The position numbers and the translations under genes were made by a program. 64,000 nt of DNA from Paraburkholderia nodosa (GTDB taxonomy: Bacteria; Pseudomonadota; Gammaproteobacteria; Burkholderiales; Burkholderiaceae), in the NCBI RefSeq assembly GCF_001718195.1, contig NZ_MCNV01000002.1, positions 599,143 through 663,142 on the forward strand, written 5' to 3'. This document shows, piece after piece, positions 46,147 through 54,303 of the stretch (positions are counted from its first letter, which is position 1; every line of letters starts with the position of its first letter). Under the pieces are notes generated by a model. It made no database searches. It was not told where the DNA came from and saw only the letters and a program-made list of their open reading frames with translations.

Positions 46147-46557
46147 ATGTCGACAGACTGGAAAGGCCGCTGCCTGTGTGGCGAGGTGCAATACGAGGCT
46201 CGCGGCGCAGCGTTCGCGCAGCTCGTTTGTCACTGCCGCGATTGCCAGCGCGCTTCCGGATCGGCCGGGTTGCCGGTAGTCGTGGTGAGTGCGGCCGAAT
46301 TCTCGTTCGAAGGCGAAATCCGCACTTACACGATAACGGGCGGCAGCGGCATGCCAACGACACGAAATTCCTGTGCGCATTGCGGCAGCCTGCTCTTTGG
46401 CACACCGCAGCATGCGCCGGATATCGTGACGATCTACGCCGGATCGCTCGATGACCCTTCACGGTTTCGCGCCGAATTCGTTCAGTTCACGTCTGAGCGG
46501 CATCAGCTGGACGGCCGCGAGCCCGGCATTGCTCAACATGCGGGACGAGCCCCCTGA
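46147..46557 (+). CDS. GFA-family (glutathione-dependent formaldehyde-activating-like) protein
   Basis: This 136-residue zinc protein starts at the ATG at 46147 with GGAGAAG upstream. Zinc cysteines are in GRCLCGEVQYEA, CHCRDCQRASGS and NSCAHCGSLLFG, the standard GFA/CENP-V layout. Most members have no confirmed formaldehyde activity. It follows the TlpA-like gene by 136 bp. A second GFA gene is convergent, with only 5 bp between the stop codons. Confidence 0.9.
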   Translation: MSTDWKGRCLCGEVQYEARGAAFAQLVCHCRDCQRASGSAGLPVVVVSAAEFSFEGEIRTYTITGGSGMPTTRNSCAHCGSLLFGTPQHAPDIVTIYAGSLDDPSRFRAEFVQFTSERHQLDGREPGIAQHAGRAP

Positions 46558-46562
46558 GACAC

Positions 46563-46970
46563 TCAAAGGTGCCGCGTTTGCGGAGGCGGATTGCCCCAAT
46601 CATTCGCGAGACCGTTGGCATAGGAGATCGGTGCATCGAGGGCTTCGTTCAGGTCGAAGTCGTCGATGCACATGATATTCACGTTGATGTAAGGGTAACC
46701 CGTTCCATTCGGCATATCGACGCGGTCGAATACATGCACGCCGCAGTGTTTGCAGAACGGATGGTGGGCTACCGGGTTTTTCCCTTCGTAATGCGTCAGA
46801 TCGCTTTCGCCCGAAAGCAGAACGAAGTCTTGCGGGCGAACCTGGACGAGCCAGAGGCGCAGCCTTCCGCAGAAACTGCAGTTGCATTTTCCCGTGCCCT
46901 TGCTGAAATCGATTAGGGCTTCGAACTTCACCGACTGGCAATGGCAACTTCCACGGTATGTCCGCTGCAT
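46563..46970 (-). CDS. GFA-family zinc protein
   Basis: This 135-residue GFA/CENP-V-fold protein has GSCHCQSVKFEALID, CNCSFCGR and HPFCKHCGVHVFDR as zinc ligands, then VNIMCIDDFDLNEAL. It is only distantly similar to the convergent GFA neighbour, so they are not a recent tandem duplication. Function unknown beyond the family. Confidence 0.9.
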   Translation of the reverse strand: MQRTYRGSCHCQSVKFEALIDFSKGTGKCNCSFCGRLRLWLVQVRPQDFVLLSGESDLTHYEGKNPVAHHPFCKHCGVHVFDRVDMPNGTGYPYINVNIMCIDDFDLNEALDAPISYANGLANDWGNPPPQTRHL

Positions 46971-47074
46971 GGGGCTCTCCCGATCAGTGTGAAGACAACT
47001 GCGGAATTATGTCACCGATCCTGAATCAGGAGCCCCTGCACCCTGTCAAGGTGCAAATCGAGTAAACAAGTAGT

Positions 47075-47248
47075 CGCGATCATTTCCCACTTGCGGTAGC
47101 CGGGCGCAATCGTCAAGCCGTAGATCGGCGATGCGGCCTGCCCCGGCGCTCGCGTACCTTACTGGGCCCACGCAGCGGGAACCTGCGCGAGAGCCGTGCG
47201 CAGTGCGAGCACGACGGGCGCGCGATGCTTAAGAAAACGCGCTTGCAT
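47075..47248 (-). pseudogene. Remnant of a secreted cytochrome P460-like gene
   Basis: The minus-strand ATG at 47248 gives a signal peptide (MQARFLKHRAPVVLALR...) ending AWAQ. A TAA at 47159-47161 follows at once. The same frame then continues with ASPIYGLTIAPGYRKWEMIA, which resembles the start of cytochrome P460-family domains (G-x-T-x-P-x-G-Y-R-x-W). Homology stops there, and the c-haem CxxCH is absent. The remnant begins 13 bp after the Tat-exported hydrolase gene. The family assignment rests on a short stretch. Confidence 0.5.
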
Positions 47249-47261
47249 CGCGGCCCCCCCG

Positions 47262-48305
47262 TCACAGATGCGTGACTTGCAGGATGGCCTGCGCGAACTC
47301 CTTGGGCGCTTCCTGGGGGAGATTGTGGCCAATGCCGCCATCGAGACTGCGGTGCAGATACTTGCCCGTGAACTTCTTCGCGTAGGCGGCCGGCGCGGGA
47401 TGCGGCGCCCCGTTGGCGTCGCCTTCGAGCGTGATGGTCGGCACGGTGATGGCCGGCGCGGCGGCAAGACGCTGCTCGAGGCTGTCGTACTTCGCCTCGC
47501 CCTGTACGAGCCCGAGGCGCCAGCGGTAGTTGGAGATCACGATGGCCACGTGGTCCGGATTCTGGAAGGACGCTGCGCTGCGCTCGTAGGTCGCGTCATC
47601 GAAGTTCCACTTCGGCGAGGCGAGTTGCCAGATCAGCTTGTTGAACGCATCGCGATTCGCGGCATAGCCCTGCACGCCGCGCTCGGTCGAGAAGTAGAAC
47701 TGGTACCACCACTGCAGCTCGGCTTGCGGCGGCAGCGGCTTGCGGTTCGCCTCCTGGCTGCCGATCAGATAGCCGCTCACGGAGACCATCCCCTTCACGC
47801 GCTCGGGCCACAGCGCCGCGACGATGTTCGCCGTGCGTGCGCCCCAGTCGTAGCCGCCCAGCACGGCCTGATCGATCTTCAGGGCGTCCATGAACGCGAC
47901 GAGATCGACGGCGGTGACGGCCTGCTGGCCGTTGCGCGGCGTGTCGTCGGAGACAATGCGCGTGCTGCCGTAGCCGCGCAGATACGGCACGAGCACGCGA
48001 TAGCCCGACGCGGCCAGCATCGGCGCGACCTCGACATAGCTATGAATGTCGTACGGCCAACCGTGCAGCAAAATCACAACCGGACCGTTCTTCGGACCCG
48101 CTTCGGCGTAGCCCACATTGAGCAGGCCTGCGTTGACCTGCTTGATCGGGCCGAACGAGACGCCGTTGCCCGTGCGCGAGTTGCCTTCCGTGCCGCCAGC
48201 CGACTGTGCGTGCGCGAGACCGCCGAATGCGAAGTCCGCGAGCGTGAGGCCGGCAAGCGACGTGCCGAGAAGGCGACGGCGCCGGACGTTGACGGGATCT
48301 GACAT
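47262..48305 (-). CDS. Tat-exported alpha/beta hydrolase (epoxide hydrolase-like)
   Basis: The 347-residue protein uses the second of two close ATGs (48305), which has AAGGAG at 8-nt spacing. The N-terminus NVRRRRLLGTSLAGLTLADFAFG is a twin-arginine signal. The mature part has LLHGWPYDIHSY (oxyanion), an Asp nucleophile elbow LGGYDWGART (Asp153) and a late GGIGHNLPQE His. An Asp nucleophile points to the epoxide hydrolase/haloalkane dehalogenase branch. Upstream, at 48459-48503, is a copy of the 45-bp operator shared with neighbouring redox genes. Confidence 0.9.
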   Translation of the reverse strand: MSDPVNVRRRRLLGTSLAGLTLADFAFGGLAHAQSAGGTEGNSRTGNGVSFGPIKQVNAGLLNVGYAEAGPKNGPVVILLHGWPYDIHSYVEVAPMLAASGYRVLVPYLRGYGSTRIVSDDTPRNGQQAVTAVDLVAFMDALKIDQAVLGGYDWGARTANIVAALWPERVKGMVSVSGYLIGSQEANRKPLPPQAELQWWYQFYFSTERGVQGYAANRDAFNKLIWQLASPKWNFDDATYERSAASFQNPDHVAIVISNYRWRLGLVQGEAKYDSLEQRLAAAPAITVPTITLEGDANGAPHPAPAAYAKKFTGKYLHRSLDGGIGHNLPQEAPKEFAQAILQVTHL

Positions 48306-48458
48306 GACCATTTCTCCTTGTTGTGCATGCAGGCCGCGCCCGAACGGCTTGGCCTCGTTGATGAGCCGGCGGCAGCAGATCGTTCGAACCGGTCGATCAC
48401 GCTCGCGGCGGCAGGCAAAACGCCCCGGTGAATTTATAACCGGGCAGCAAAAGCGCCA

Positions 48459-48503
48459 TGTATCCCAATGTGTCTGTTGCGAGCGCGTACACAAAACGAA
48501 TCA
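48459..48503 (-). promoter_or_regulatory. Fifth copy of the 45-bp dyad operator (Tat hydrolase gene)
   Basis: On the minus strand: TGATTC-N4-TGTGTA-N13-GACACA-N4-GATACA, the same spacing as in the four full modules. The downstream CRGATACRT and AATRCR boxes are missing. Instead TATAAA lies about 30 nt further along towards the hydrolase, whose start is 153 bp away. It lies 60 bp from copy 4's operator, in the 412-bp divergent region. Confidence 0.65.
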
Positions 48504-48561
48504 AAAAAGCGTCGGCGTGCCAGGATCGATTCGGCGTGAGCGGGATTGCACGAGCGGCGCG

Positions 48562-48658
48562 TTTGTATCGCAATGTATAAGCGCCGGCCACAGACACATA
48601 CCCTTGCAAAACGCGGCGTTCATGAAACACGGCAGATACGTCCGGTGGTTGTAATGCA
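48562..48658 (+). promoter_or_regulatory. Repeated promoter module, copy 4 (DUF4148-Ohr operon)
   Basis: The plus strand begins TTTGTATCGCAATGTATA. Then come 13 nt, GACACA, 4 nt, CTTGCA, CAGATACGT (34 nt after GACACA), 11 nt and AATGCA. The operator part is 48564-48608. The stretch GAAACACGGCAGATAC is shared almost verbatim with copy 1. It ends 59 bp before the ATG at 48718. Confidence 0.82.
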
Positions 48659-48717
48659 TCAACGCCGGAACTTGCTGTTGACCGGACGGATTTCCGAACC
48701 CTTCCCAGGAGAAAGTC

Positions 48718-48966
48718 ATGAACGTCTCGAAGCTCGCCCTCGCCTTCGCCGCCAGCGCCGCAGTCCTCACCGCCGCTCCGGCCTTCGCCGCCATGCCCGC
48801 CCAGTCGGTCGCCGCGCAACCCTCGGTACAGCAAAGTCCGGCATGGATGCCCGCCAGCAATGCGGCCAACGCAAAGATCACGCGTGCACAGGTTCGCCAG
48901 GAACTGGTTCAGGCGCAGCACGACGGCCAGCTCGCCGCGATCCAGCAACTGTACCGCGGCAGCTAA
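48718..48966 (+). CDS. Short DUF4148-like secreted protein
   Basis: This 82-residue exported protein has a CAGGAGAA ribosome-binding site. The signal peptide ends near AFAAMPA (residue 25). A Gln/Ser/Pro-rich spacer is followed by the DUF4148 helix AKITRAQVRQELVQAQHDGQLAAIQ, without the usual KAGY-P tail. It is first in an operon with the Ohr peroxidase gene (40-bp gap) and is preceded by promoter module copy 4. Confidence 0.85.
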   Translation: MNVSKLALAFAASAAVLTAAPAFAAMPAQSVAAQPSVQQSPAWMPASNAANAKITRAQVRQELVQAQHDGQLAAIQQLYRGS

Positions 48967-49006
48967 TTCATTGTCCCAACGACGCTAACCCCAGGAGATA
49001 AATACC

Positions 49007-49429
49007 ATGAGTCAGGCAGAAAAAGTGCTGTACACCGGCAAGACCCACACCACCGGCGGCCGCGATGGCGCGGCCCGCAGCGAAGACGGGCGTCTGGACG
49101 TGAAGCTCTCGCCGCCCGGATCGAGCGCACCTGGCACGAACCCGGAGCAGATGTTCGCGGCGGGCTGGTCGGCGTGCTTCATCGGCGCCATGGGTCGCGC
49201 CGCCACGAAACTCGGCACGACGCTGCCGCGCGACGTGGCGGTCGACGCCGAGATCGACCTCATCAACGCGGACGACGCGTTCAAGCTGCGCGGCCGTCTG
49301 AACGTGACCCTGCCGGGCGTCGATCGCGAGACGGCACAGCGCATCGTCGAAACGGCACACCAGATCTGCCCGTACTCGAAGGCCACGCGCGGCAACATCG
49401 ACGTCACGCTCAGCGTCGTCGAGGCGTGA
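49007..49429 (+). CDS. ohr: Organic hydroperoxide resistance protein Ohr (OsmC family)
   Basis: This 140-residue peroxidase has the Ohr-type active site: Arg19 in TTGGRDG, Cys57 in AAGWSACFIGAMG and Cys121 in HQICPYSKATRGNIDV. It reduces organic and lipid hydroperoxides in the cytoplasm using lipoylated reductant. Ohr genes are often controlled by an adjacent OhrR, but none is present here. Instead it sits behind the repeated promoter module and a DUF4148 gene. Confidence 0.93.
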   Translation: MSQAEKVLYTGKTHTTGGRDGAARSEDGRLDVKLSPPGSSAPGTNPEQMFAAGWSACFIGAMGRAATKLGTTLPRDVAVDAEIDLINADDAFKLRGRLNVTLPGVDRETAQRIVETAHQICPYSKATRGNIDVTLSVVEA

Positions 49430-49452
49430 TCGCGTAGCAGAAGAAAGCAAAA

Positions 49453-49479
49453 AAGCGGGGCGGCTTGCGCGCCCCGCTT
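49453..49479. terminator. Bidirectional terminator hairpin
   Basis: A 10-bp perfect stem (AAGCGGGGCG / CGCCCCGCTT) with a 7-nt loop has an A-rich run on the left and CGCTTTT on the right. It lies between the convergent ohr and ldhA-like genes and can serve both. Confidence 0.85.
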
Positions 49480-49510
49480 CGCTTTTATGTGTTGCCGTGC
49501 GCGCTGCGCG

Positions 49511-50545
49511 CTAGCCGTGCGGCGCGTCCACGAGATTGACCGGCGAACCGCTGCGCCAGGCCTCCACGTTGCGCAGCGTCGTTTGCGCGATCTCGTTCAT
49601 CGCCTCGCGCGTGAAGAACGCCTGATGCGACGTGACGATCACGTTCGGAAACATCAGGAGACGCGCGAGCACGTCGTCCTGCAGCGGCGCATCCGAGTGG
49701 TCCTCGAAGAACAGGCCGCCCTCTTCCTCGTACACGTCGAGGCCGAGATGCCCCAACTGGCCGCTCTTTAGCGCATCGACGAGCGCGGTGCTTTCCACCA
49801 GGCCGCCGCGGCCGGTATTGATGAGCATGGCGCCGCGCTTCATCTTCGCGAGCGCGTGCCGGTCGATCAGATGCCGGGTTGCGGGCACGAGCGGGCAATG
49901 CAGACTCACTACGTCGGACTGCGCTAGCAACGTATCGAGCGGCACGTAACGCGCGCCGAGCGCCAGCAAGTCTGCGGCCGGCGGGCCGGGATCATGGGCG
50001 AGAACCTGCATGCCGAAGCCTGCCATGATGCGCGCGAAACACCGGCCGATGATGCCCGTGCCGATCACGCCGGCCGTCTTCCCATGCAGATCGAAACCGA
50101 GCAGCCCGGCAAGCGAGAAGTCGCCTTCGCGCGTGCGCGACACGGCTCGCGGCAGCTTGCGGTTGAGCGCGAGGATCAGCCCGACGGCATGCTCGGCCAC
50201 CGCATGCGGCGAATAGGCGGGCACTCTCGCGACGGTGATGCCAAGACGCTGCGCCGCTGCCAGATCGACGTGATTGAAGCCTGCCGAGCGTAGCGCCACG
50301 AGGCGCGTGCCGCCCTTGTGGAGGCGCTCGAGCGTGGCGGCGTCGACCGTATCGTTGACGAACGGGCACACCACCACGTAGCCATCGGCAATCACGGCGG
50401 TATCGGCGTCGAGATGCGATTCCTGGTAGTGCAATTCATATTCGAAAGCGCTGTTCGCCTCGGCGAACGTATCGACGTCGTACTGGCGCGCGCTGAACAG
50501 GATCATGCGCGGACGAGCGGAAGTGGGGATCTGGGTTCCCGGCAT
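49511..50545 (-). CDS. D-lactate / D-2-hydroxyacid dehydrogenase (LdhA-like)
   Basis: The 344-residue enzyme starts at the ATG at 50545, after GAGGT. LdhA-type features are FSARQYDVDTF near the start, LRSAGFNHVDL (substrate Arg), the Rossmann motif GVIGTGIIGRCFA, INTGRGGLVES, LDVYEEEGGLFFED and the catalytic His in VTSHQAFFT. It should interconvert pyruvate and D-lactate. The reading frame stays open for another 101 codons upstream, into a truncated DUF4148 gene, so a fused product is formally possible. The internal ribosome-binding site and family length argue for the shorter protein. Confidence 0.92.
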   Translation of the reverse strand: MPGTQIPTSARPRMILFSARQYDVDTFAEANSAFEYELHYQESHLDADTAVIADGYVVVCPFVNDTVDAATLERLHKGGTRLVALRSAGFNHVDLAAAQRLGITVARVPAYSPHAVAEHAVGLILALNRKLPRAVSRTREGDFSLAGLLGFDLHGKTAGVIGTGIIGRCFARIMAGFGMQVLAHDPGPPAADLLALGARYVPLDTLLAQSDVVSLHCPLVPATRHLIDRHALAKMKRGAMLINTGRGGLVESTALVDALKSGQLGHLGLDVYEEEGGLFFEDHSDAPLQDDVLARLLMFPNVIVTSHQAFFTREAMNEIAQTTLRNVEAWRSGSPVNLVDAPHG

Positions 50546-50673
50546 GTTGACCTCGTGCGAGCTTCGGGTGTGGGCGCGAAGTGCGCCTTGATGCGCATGG
50601 ATGCGCCGTGAACTCGAACGTGAAAGCGTTCGCGTGAGCCGCGTAGCCACGCAAGCACATGGTAACAGCAGGT

Positions 50674-50848
50674 TCGCGGGGGATCGCGTGTTGTCGCTGG
50701 CGCGGTTGTAGCCGGCCTTCTGGAGTTGCACGAGTTCGGCCTTCACTTCGGCACGGGTCACCGGTTGGCTCGACTGGGCGAACGAGAGCGCAGGAACGGC
50801 AACGAGGGCCGCAAGTGCGGCGGCGGCGAGCGAGTGTGCGAGCTTCAT
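50674..50848 (-). pseudogene. Truncated DUF4148 gene running in frame into ldhA
   Basis: From the ATG at 50848 a signal peptide (LSFAQS) and the DUF4148 helix QPVTRAEVKAELVQLQKAGYNRASDN are intact and nearly identical to the protein at 42661-43026. After about 52 residues the homology ends in unrelated, Arg/Cys-rich sequence, where a family member would continue with YP-x-DLQAA. No stop intervenes before the ldhA start at 50545. A deletion that removed the DUF4148 3' end would explain this. Confidence 0.7.
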
Positions 50849-50933
50849 GGTGTCGCGTGGGCGGGGCCGGCTAACACGACAATAAGGGGCGAATCAAAAG
50901 TGTTGCTGCACCGCACACTTAGCTCCTCGCGCC

Positions 50934-50961
50934 TTGCATTCTGCCCTGAAATCTCTATAAT
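50934..50961 (+). promoter_or_regulatory. Sigma-70 promoter of the 41-residue protein gene
   Basis: TTGCAT (50934-50939) and a perfect TATAAT (50956-50961) are separated by 16 bp. Transcription would start near 50968, about 36 nt before the ATG at 51004. Confidence 0.75.
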
Positions 50962-50962
50962 A

Positions 50963-50988
50963 AGGGTTATCCCTTAGGCACTAACCCT
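50963..50988. promoter_or_regulatory. Inverted repeat at the likely transcription start
   Basis: AGGGTTA and TAACCCT form a perfect 7-bp inverted repeat separated by 12 nt, directly after the TATAAT box and covering the expected start site. It could be an operator or a 5' hairpin in the leader. AAAGAGGAA follows as ribosome-binding site. Confidence 0.55.
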
Positions 50989-51003
50989 AGCAAAGAGGAA
51001 ATC

Positions 51004-51129
51004 ATGGGTGCAATCGTCGAAAAACTGACTCAAGTTCTGGCTGCACTGCGTCGTCTTGGCGCCGAAGCGCTGAACCGTCACCTCGAATACTGCGAACTGC
51101 TCGCAGAAGCTCAGCGCCGCTGGTACTAA
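51004..51129 (+). CDS. 41-residue orphan small protein
   Basis: The ATG at 51004 has an AGAGGAA site at good spacing and a near-consensus promoter, so expression is very likely. The product (MGAIVEKLTQVLAALRRLG...EAQRRWY) is predicted to be one long amphipathic helix with a single Cys and ends in RRWY. There is no signal peptide. I recognise no family. A 7-bp stem (51151-51157 / 51171-51177) follows the gene and may end the transcript. Confidence 0.7.
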   Translation: MGAIVEKLTQVLAALRRLGAEALNRHLEYCELLAEAQRRWY

Positions 51130-51794
51130 TCCGCGCCTGACTGCAGCAAGCGTCCCTGCCCGTACAAACGAGGGACGAGAAGAAGTAACACGCGGCCGCA
51201 TCGAGCGGTCGGGTTTTATGCGGCGCCCAGCCGTGCCTCGATTCGGGAGGCATCCGTGCGCGCCGCATCGGGCCGTGATCCCGGCGCAGCCAGAAATGCG
51301 CGTGTGCGGTCATAGGCTTGCGCAAGGCCACGCAGTTCCCGCGTGACCGGCCGGTCGTCCAGACCCCGCCGGGGGTGAGCGCGTAGCTTTCACCATGGCC
51401 ACCGCACCGAATCCTGGTAGCGCACAAGCATGAAATGCGCGACCGCGTTCGAGCGGTACGCGGCCACATCCCGTTCGTCCTCGAAGCTCGCCGCAGCGAA
51501 GCGCGACCATAGGGCTCGTCGCCGTATGGGTCCGTGCGCTTCCGCAGCCCTCTTGCCGTTTAGTTGCAATAGCAACGACTTGCCGGCCGCAAGATGTTCG
51601 CGCCGCAGCGCGGCGCGCCAAATCCCGATTCCTCCATTGCTTTCGGAGCCGTGCAATCCGTGTGCGGCACAACATTCGGCGCGTTTTCCCGCCATTCGGG
51701 CCGGTTCGCGCTTTGGGCGGAAAGCGCCTAATCTTGAGGTATCGGCTCTTGCCCCATCTGTGAGCCGGAACGTGCGCCACCTTCCGGACTTCCG
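51130..51794. other. Gene-poor region with possible decayed coding sequence
   Basis: No intact gene is supported in these 665 bp. On the minus strand around 51390-51510 a frame reads FEDERDVAAYRSNAVAHFML. In another phase around 51208-51360 a frame reads DDRPVTRELRGLAQAYDRT and ends EARLGAA with a stop. Both look protein-like and may be parts of one frameshifted gene that I cannot name. A GC-rich hairpin followed by GGGTTTTA lies near 51190-51217. Confidence 0.4.
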
Positions 51795-53339
51795 ATGCGC
51801 GATCATCGCCCCTCGCATGCCGCGGTGCACGACGCGCCGCACGCTCACCCGCACCATCCGCTCACCGCGCGGCTTGCTCGCGCCGTTGTGTTCGTCGCCT
51901 TGCTGGTCGCGTGGGCCGCTGTGGCGGCCGCGCTAGCCGTGCCGGCTGCGTTCGCGGCACCGAGCCCCCCCGTCGTCGTCATGACGGTGAACGGCGCGAT
52001 CGGGCCCGCCAGCGCCGATTTCATCGTCCGCTCGCTGGAGCGAGCCGCGCGCGAGCGCGCGCCGCTTGCGATCCTCGAACTGGATACGCCCGGCGGCCTC
52101 GACACGTCGATGCGCCAGATCATCAAGGCGATTCTCGCCTCGCCGGTGCCCGTAGCGACCTTCGTCGCTCCCGGCGGCGCGCGCGCCGCGAGCGCGGGCA
52201 CCTATATCGTCTACGCAAGCCACTTCGCAGCCATGGCGCCGGGGACGAACCTCGGCGCGGCATCGCCGGTGCAGCTCGGCGTGGGCGGCGGCGGTGGCGG
52301 TGGCGGTGGTTTTCCAGGCGGCCCGCCAGGCGCTCCCGAGACCGCCTCCGGCGCCTCGGCCCCGCACGCCGACGACAACGAATCGACGGAAGCCCGCAAG
52401 GTCATGCACGACTCCGCCGCTTACATTCGCGGCCTTGCACAACTGCGCGGGCGCAACGCCGCGTGGGGCGAGCGCGCCGTGCGCGAGGCTGTGAGCCTCT
52501 CGGATGAAGAAGCACGTGACCAGCACGTGATCGATCTGATCGCGCTGGACCCCGCCGATCTCGCGCGCCAGCTCGACGGCCGCACCGTCACGACCACGGC
52601 GGGAACGCTGCGCGTCGCCACCGCGCACGCGCCGCTCGAAGTCGTCGCGCCCGACTGGCGCAACCGCTTCCTCTCGATCGTCGCCGACCCGAACGTCGCG
52701 CTGATTCTGCTGACCATCGGCATTTACGGACTCTTCTTCGAGTTCGCCAACCCAGGCTTCGTGCTGCCCGGCGTGGCGGGCGCGACCTGCCTGCTGGTGG
52801 GCCTCTTCGCCATGCAGCTGCTGCCCGTGAACTACGCGGGCCTCGGGCTCGTGCTGCTCGGGCTCGCATGCCTCATCGCGGAGGCATTTCTGCCGACCTT
52901 TGGCGTGTTGGGCTTCGGCGGCATCGTGGCGTTCGCCATCGGCGCGCTCATGCTGATGGACACCGGCGCGCCCGGCTACGGCATCCCCATCCCGCTCATC
53001 GCGGGCCTCGCGCTAGGCGGCGCGGCGTTCGTCGCCACCGTCTCGAGCGTGGCGCTGCGCGCGCGGCGCCGGCCCGTGGTGACCGGCGCTGAGGCGATGG
53101 TAGGCGCCACGGGCGAAGTAATCGACGAGGGCCTGCGCCCCGACCCGCGGCCCGGCCACGCAGCTTTGTCGACGGGCTGGGCGCGCGTGCACGGCGAGCG
53201 TTGGCGCGTGGCATGCGCCACGCCGCTCGCCGCCGGCAGCCGCGTGCAAGTGAGCTCGCGCAGCGGTCTCACGCTCACCGTAACCCCGCTGCACGGCGCG
53301 GCACACGACAAGGCAAACGAGAAGGGAGAACATTCATGA
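51795..53339 (+). CDS. NfeD-family membrane-bound ClpP-class serine protease
   Basis: This 514-residue protein starts at the ATG at 51795, with a His-rich stretch before the signal/anchor helix (residues 28-55). The protease domain has the Ser133 nucleophile in [15 protein letters not shown] and the Lys202 base in [13 protein letters not shown], the catalytic dyad known from archaeal 1510-N proteases. A poly-Gly insertion is at residues 164-172. Four or five membrane helices follow (about 298-425), then a C-terminal OB-fold NfeD domain (about 435-505). The stop overlaps the slipin start in ATGA. NfeD proteases cleave stomatin-type partners. Confidence 0.93.
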   Translation: MRDHRPSHAAVHDAPHAHPHHPLTARLARAVVFVALLVAWAAVAAALAVPAAFAAPSPPVVVMTVNGAIGPASADFIVRSLERAARERAPLAILELDTPGGLDTSMRQIIKAILASPVPVATFVAPGGARAASAGTYIVYASHFAAMAPGTNLGAASPVQLGVGGGGGGGGGFPGGPPGAPETASGASAPHADDNESTEARKVMHDSAAYIRGLAQLRGRNAAWGERAVREAVSLSDEEARDQHVIDLIALDPADLARQLDGRTVTTTAGTLRVATAHAPLEVVAPDWRNRFLSIVADPNVALILLTIGIYGLFFEFANPGFVLPGVAGATCLLVGLFAMQLLPVNYAGLGLVLLGLACLIAEAFLPTFGVLGFGGIVAFAIGALMLMDTGAPGYGIPIPLIAGLALGGAAFVATVSSVALRARRRPVVTGAEAMVGATGEVIDEGLRPDPRPGHAALSTGWARVHGERWRVACATPLAAGSRVQVSSRSGLTLTVTPLHGAAHDKANEKGEHS

Positions 53340-54097
53340 TCGGCTTCACGTTCGGCTTCACAGGTCTTCTGATCGCGCTGCTGGTGCTGATCGCCTTGTC
53401 GTCCATCCGCATCTTCAAGGAGTACGAACGCGGCGTCGTGTTCATGCTCGGGCGCTTCTGGAAGGTCAAGGGGCCGGGCCTCGTGCTCATCATTCCCGTG
53501 GTGCAGGTGGCGGTGCGCATCGACCTGCGCACTGTCGTGTTCGACGTGCCTTCGCAGGACGTCATCACGCGCGACAACGTTTCGGTGAAGGTCAACGCCG
53601 TGGTCTATTTTCGCGTGGTGGACCCGGAAAAGGCCGTGATTCAGGTCGCGCGCTACATCGACGCGACGAGCCAGCTCGCGCAAACCACGCTGCGCGCCGT
53701 GCTCGGCAAACACGAACTCGACGCCCTGCTCGCCGAGCGCGAGCAACTGAACGCCGACATCCAGAAAGTGCTCGACGCGCAAACGGACGCATGGGGCATC
53801 AAGGTGTCGAACGTCGAGATCAAGCACGTGGACCTGAACGAAACGATGATCCGCGCAATTGCCCGCCAGGCCGAAGCCGAACGCGAGCGCCGCGCCAAGG
53901 TGATTCACGCGGAAGGCGAACTGCAGGCGTCCGAAAAATTGCTGCAAGCCGCGCAATGCCTCGCGAAGCAGCCGCAGGCCATGCAACTGCGCTATCTGCA
54001 GACGCTCACCACCATCGCCGCCGACAAGAACTCCACCATCGTCTTCCCGCTGCCGATCGAACTGCTCAACGCGCTGATCGAGCGCTTGGGCAAGTGA
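53336..54097 (+). CDS. Slipin (stomatin/SPFH-family protein)
   Basis: This 253-residue protein has one N-terminal membrane hairpin (residues 6-24), then an SPFH domain ([51 protein letters not shown]), and a coiled-coil C-terminal stretch rich in Ala/Glu/Arg (about 180-220). Slipins form ring-like oligomers on the inner membrane. The gene is translationally coupled to the NfeD protease by ATGA, the classic pairing. Confidence 0.95.
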   Translation: MIGFTFGFTGLLIALLVLIALSSIRIFKEYERGVVFMLGRFWKVKGPGLVLIIPVVQVAVRIDLRTVVFDVPSQDVITRDNVSVKVNAVVYFRVVDPEKAVIQVARYIDATSQLAQTTLRAVLGKHELDALLAEREQLNADIQKVLDAQTDAWGIKVSNVEIKHVDLNETMIRAIARQAEAERERRAKVIHAEGELQASEKLLQAAQCLAKQPQAMQLRYLQTLTTIAADKNSTIVFPLPIELLNALIERLGK

Positions 54098-54303
54098 TCC
54101 GGCCCCTCGGTTTCGAGCCGCTTGTGCCCGAGCAGGCTTCTGCGCGGCTGCGGATCGAGGCGCGTTGCTTTTCGCACTGAGCGTGGCCAGCCTTCATTCG
54201 CGAAAGTGCCTTGGGCACGACCGAGGCGCCGGGCCGTGTTGCCCAACCCACTGCGCCGCACGAGCACCGCCGCAGTGCGCATGTATAGGTGACAGCCTGT
54301 GTG

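Noticed and set aside
47159..47467. Minus-strand 102-codon frame overlapping the end of the Tat hydrolase gene
   Set aside because: Its first half is an out-of-phase shadow of the hydrolase. Only the part after 47248 is meaningful, as the P460-like remnant.
52294..52320. GGC/GGT-rich repeat in the nfeD gene as a regulatory or CRISPR-like repeat
   Set aside because: It encodes an in-frame poly-Gly linker inside the protease domain and has no spacer structure.
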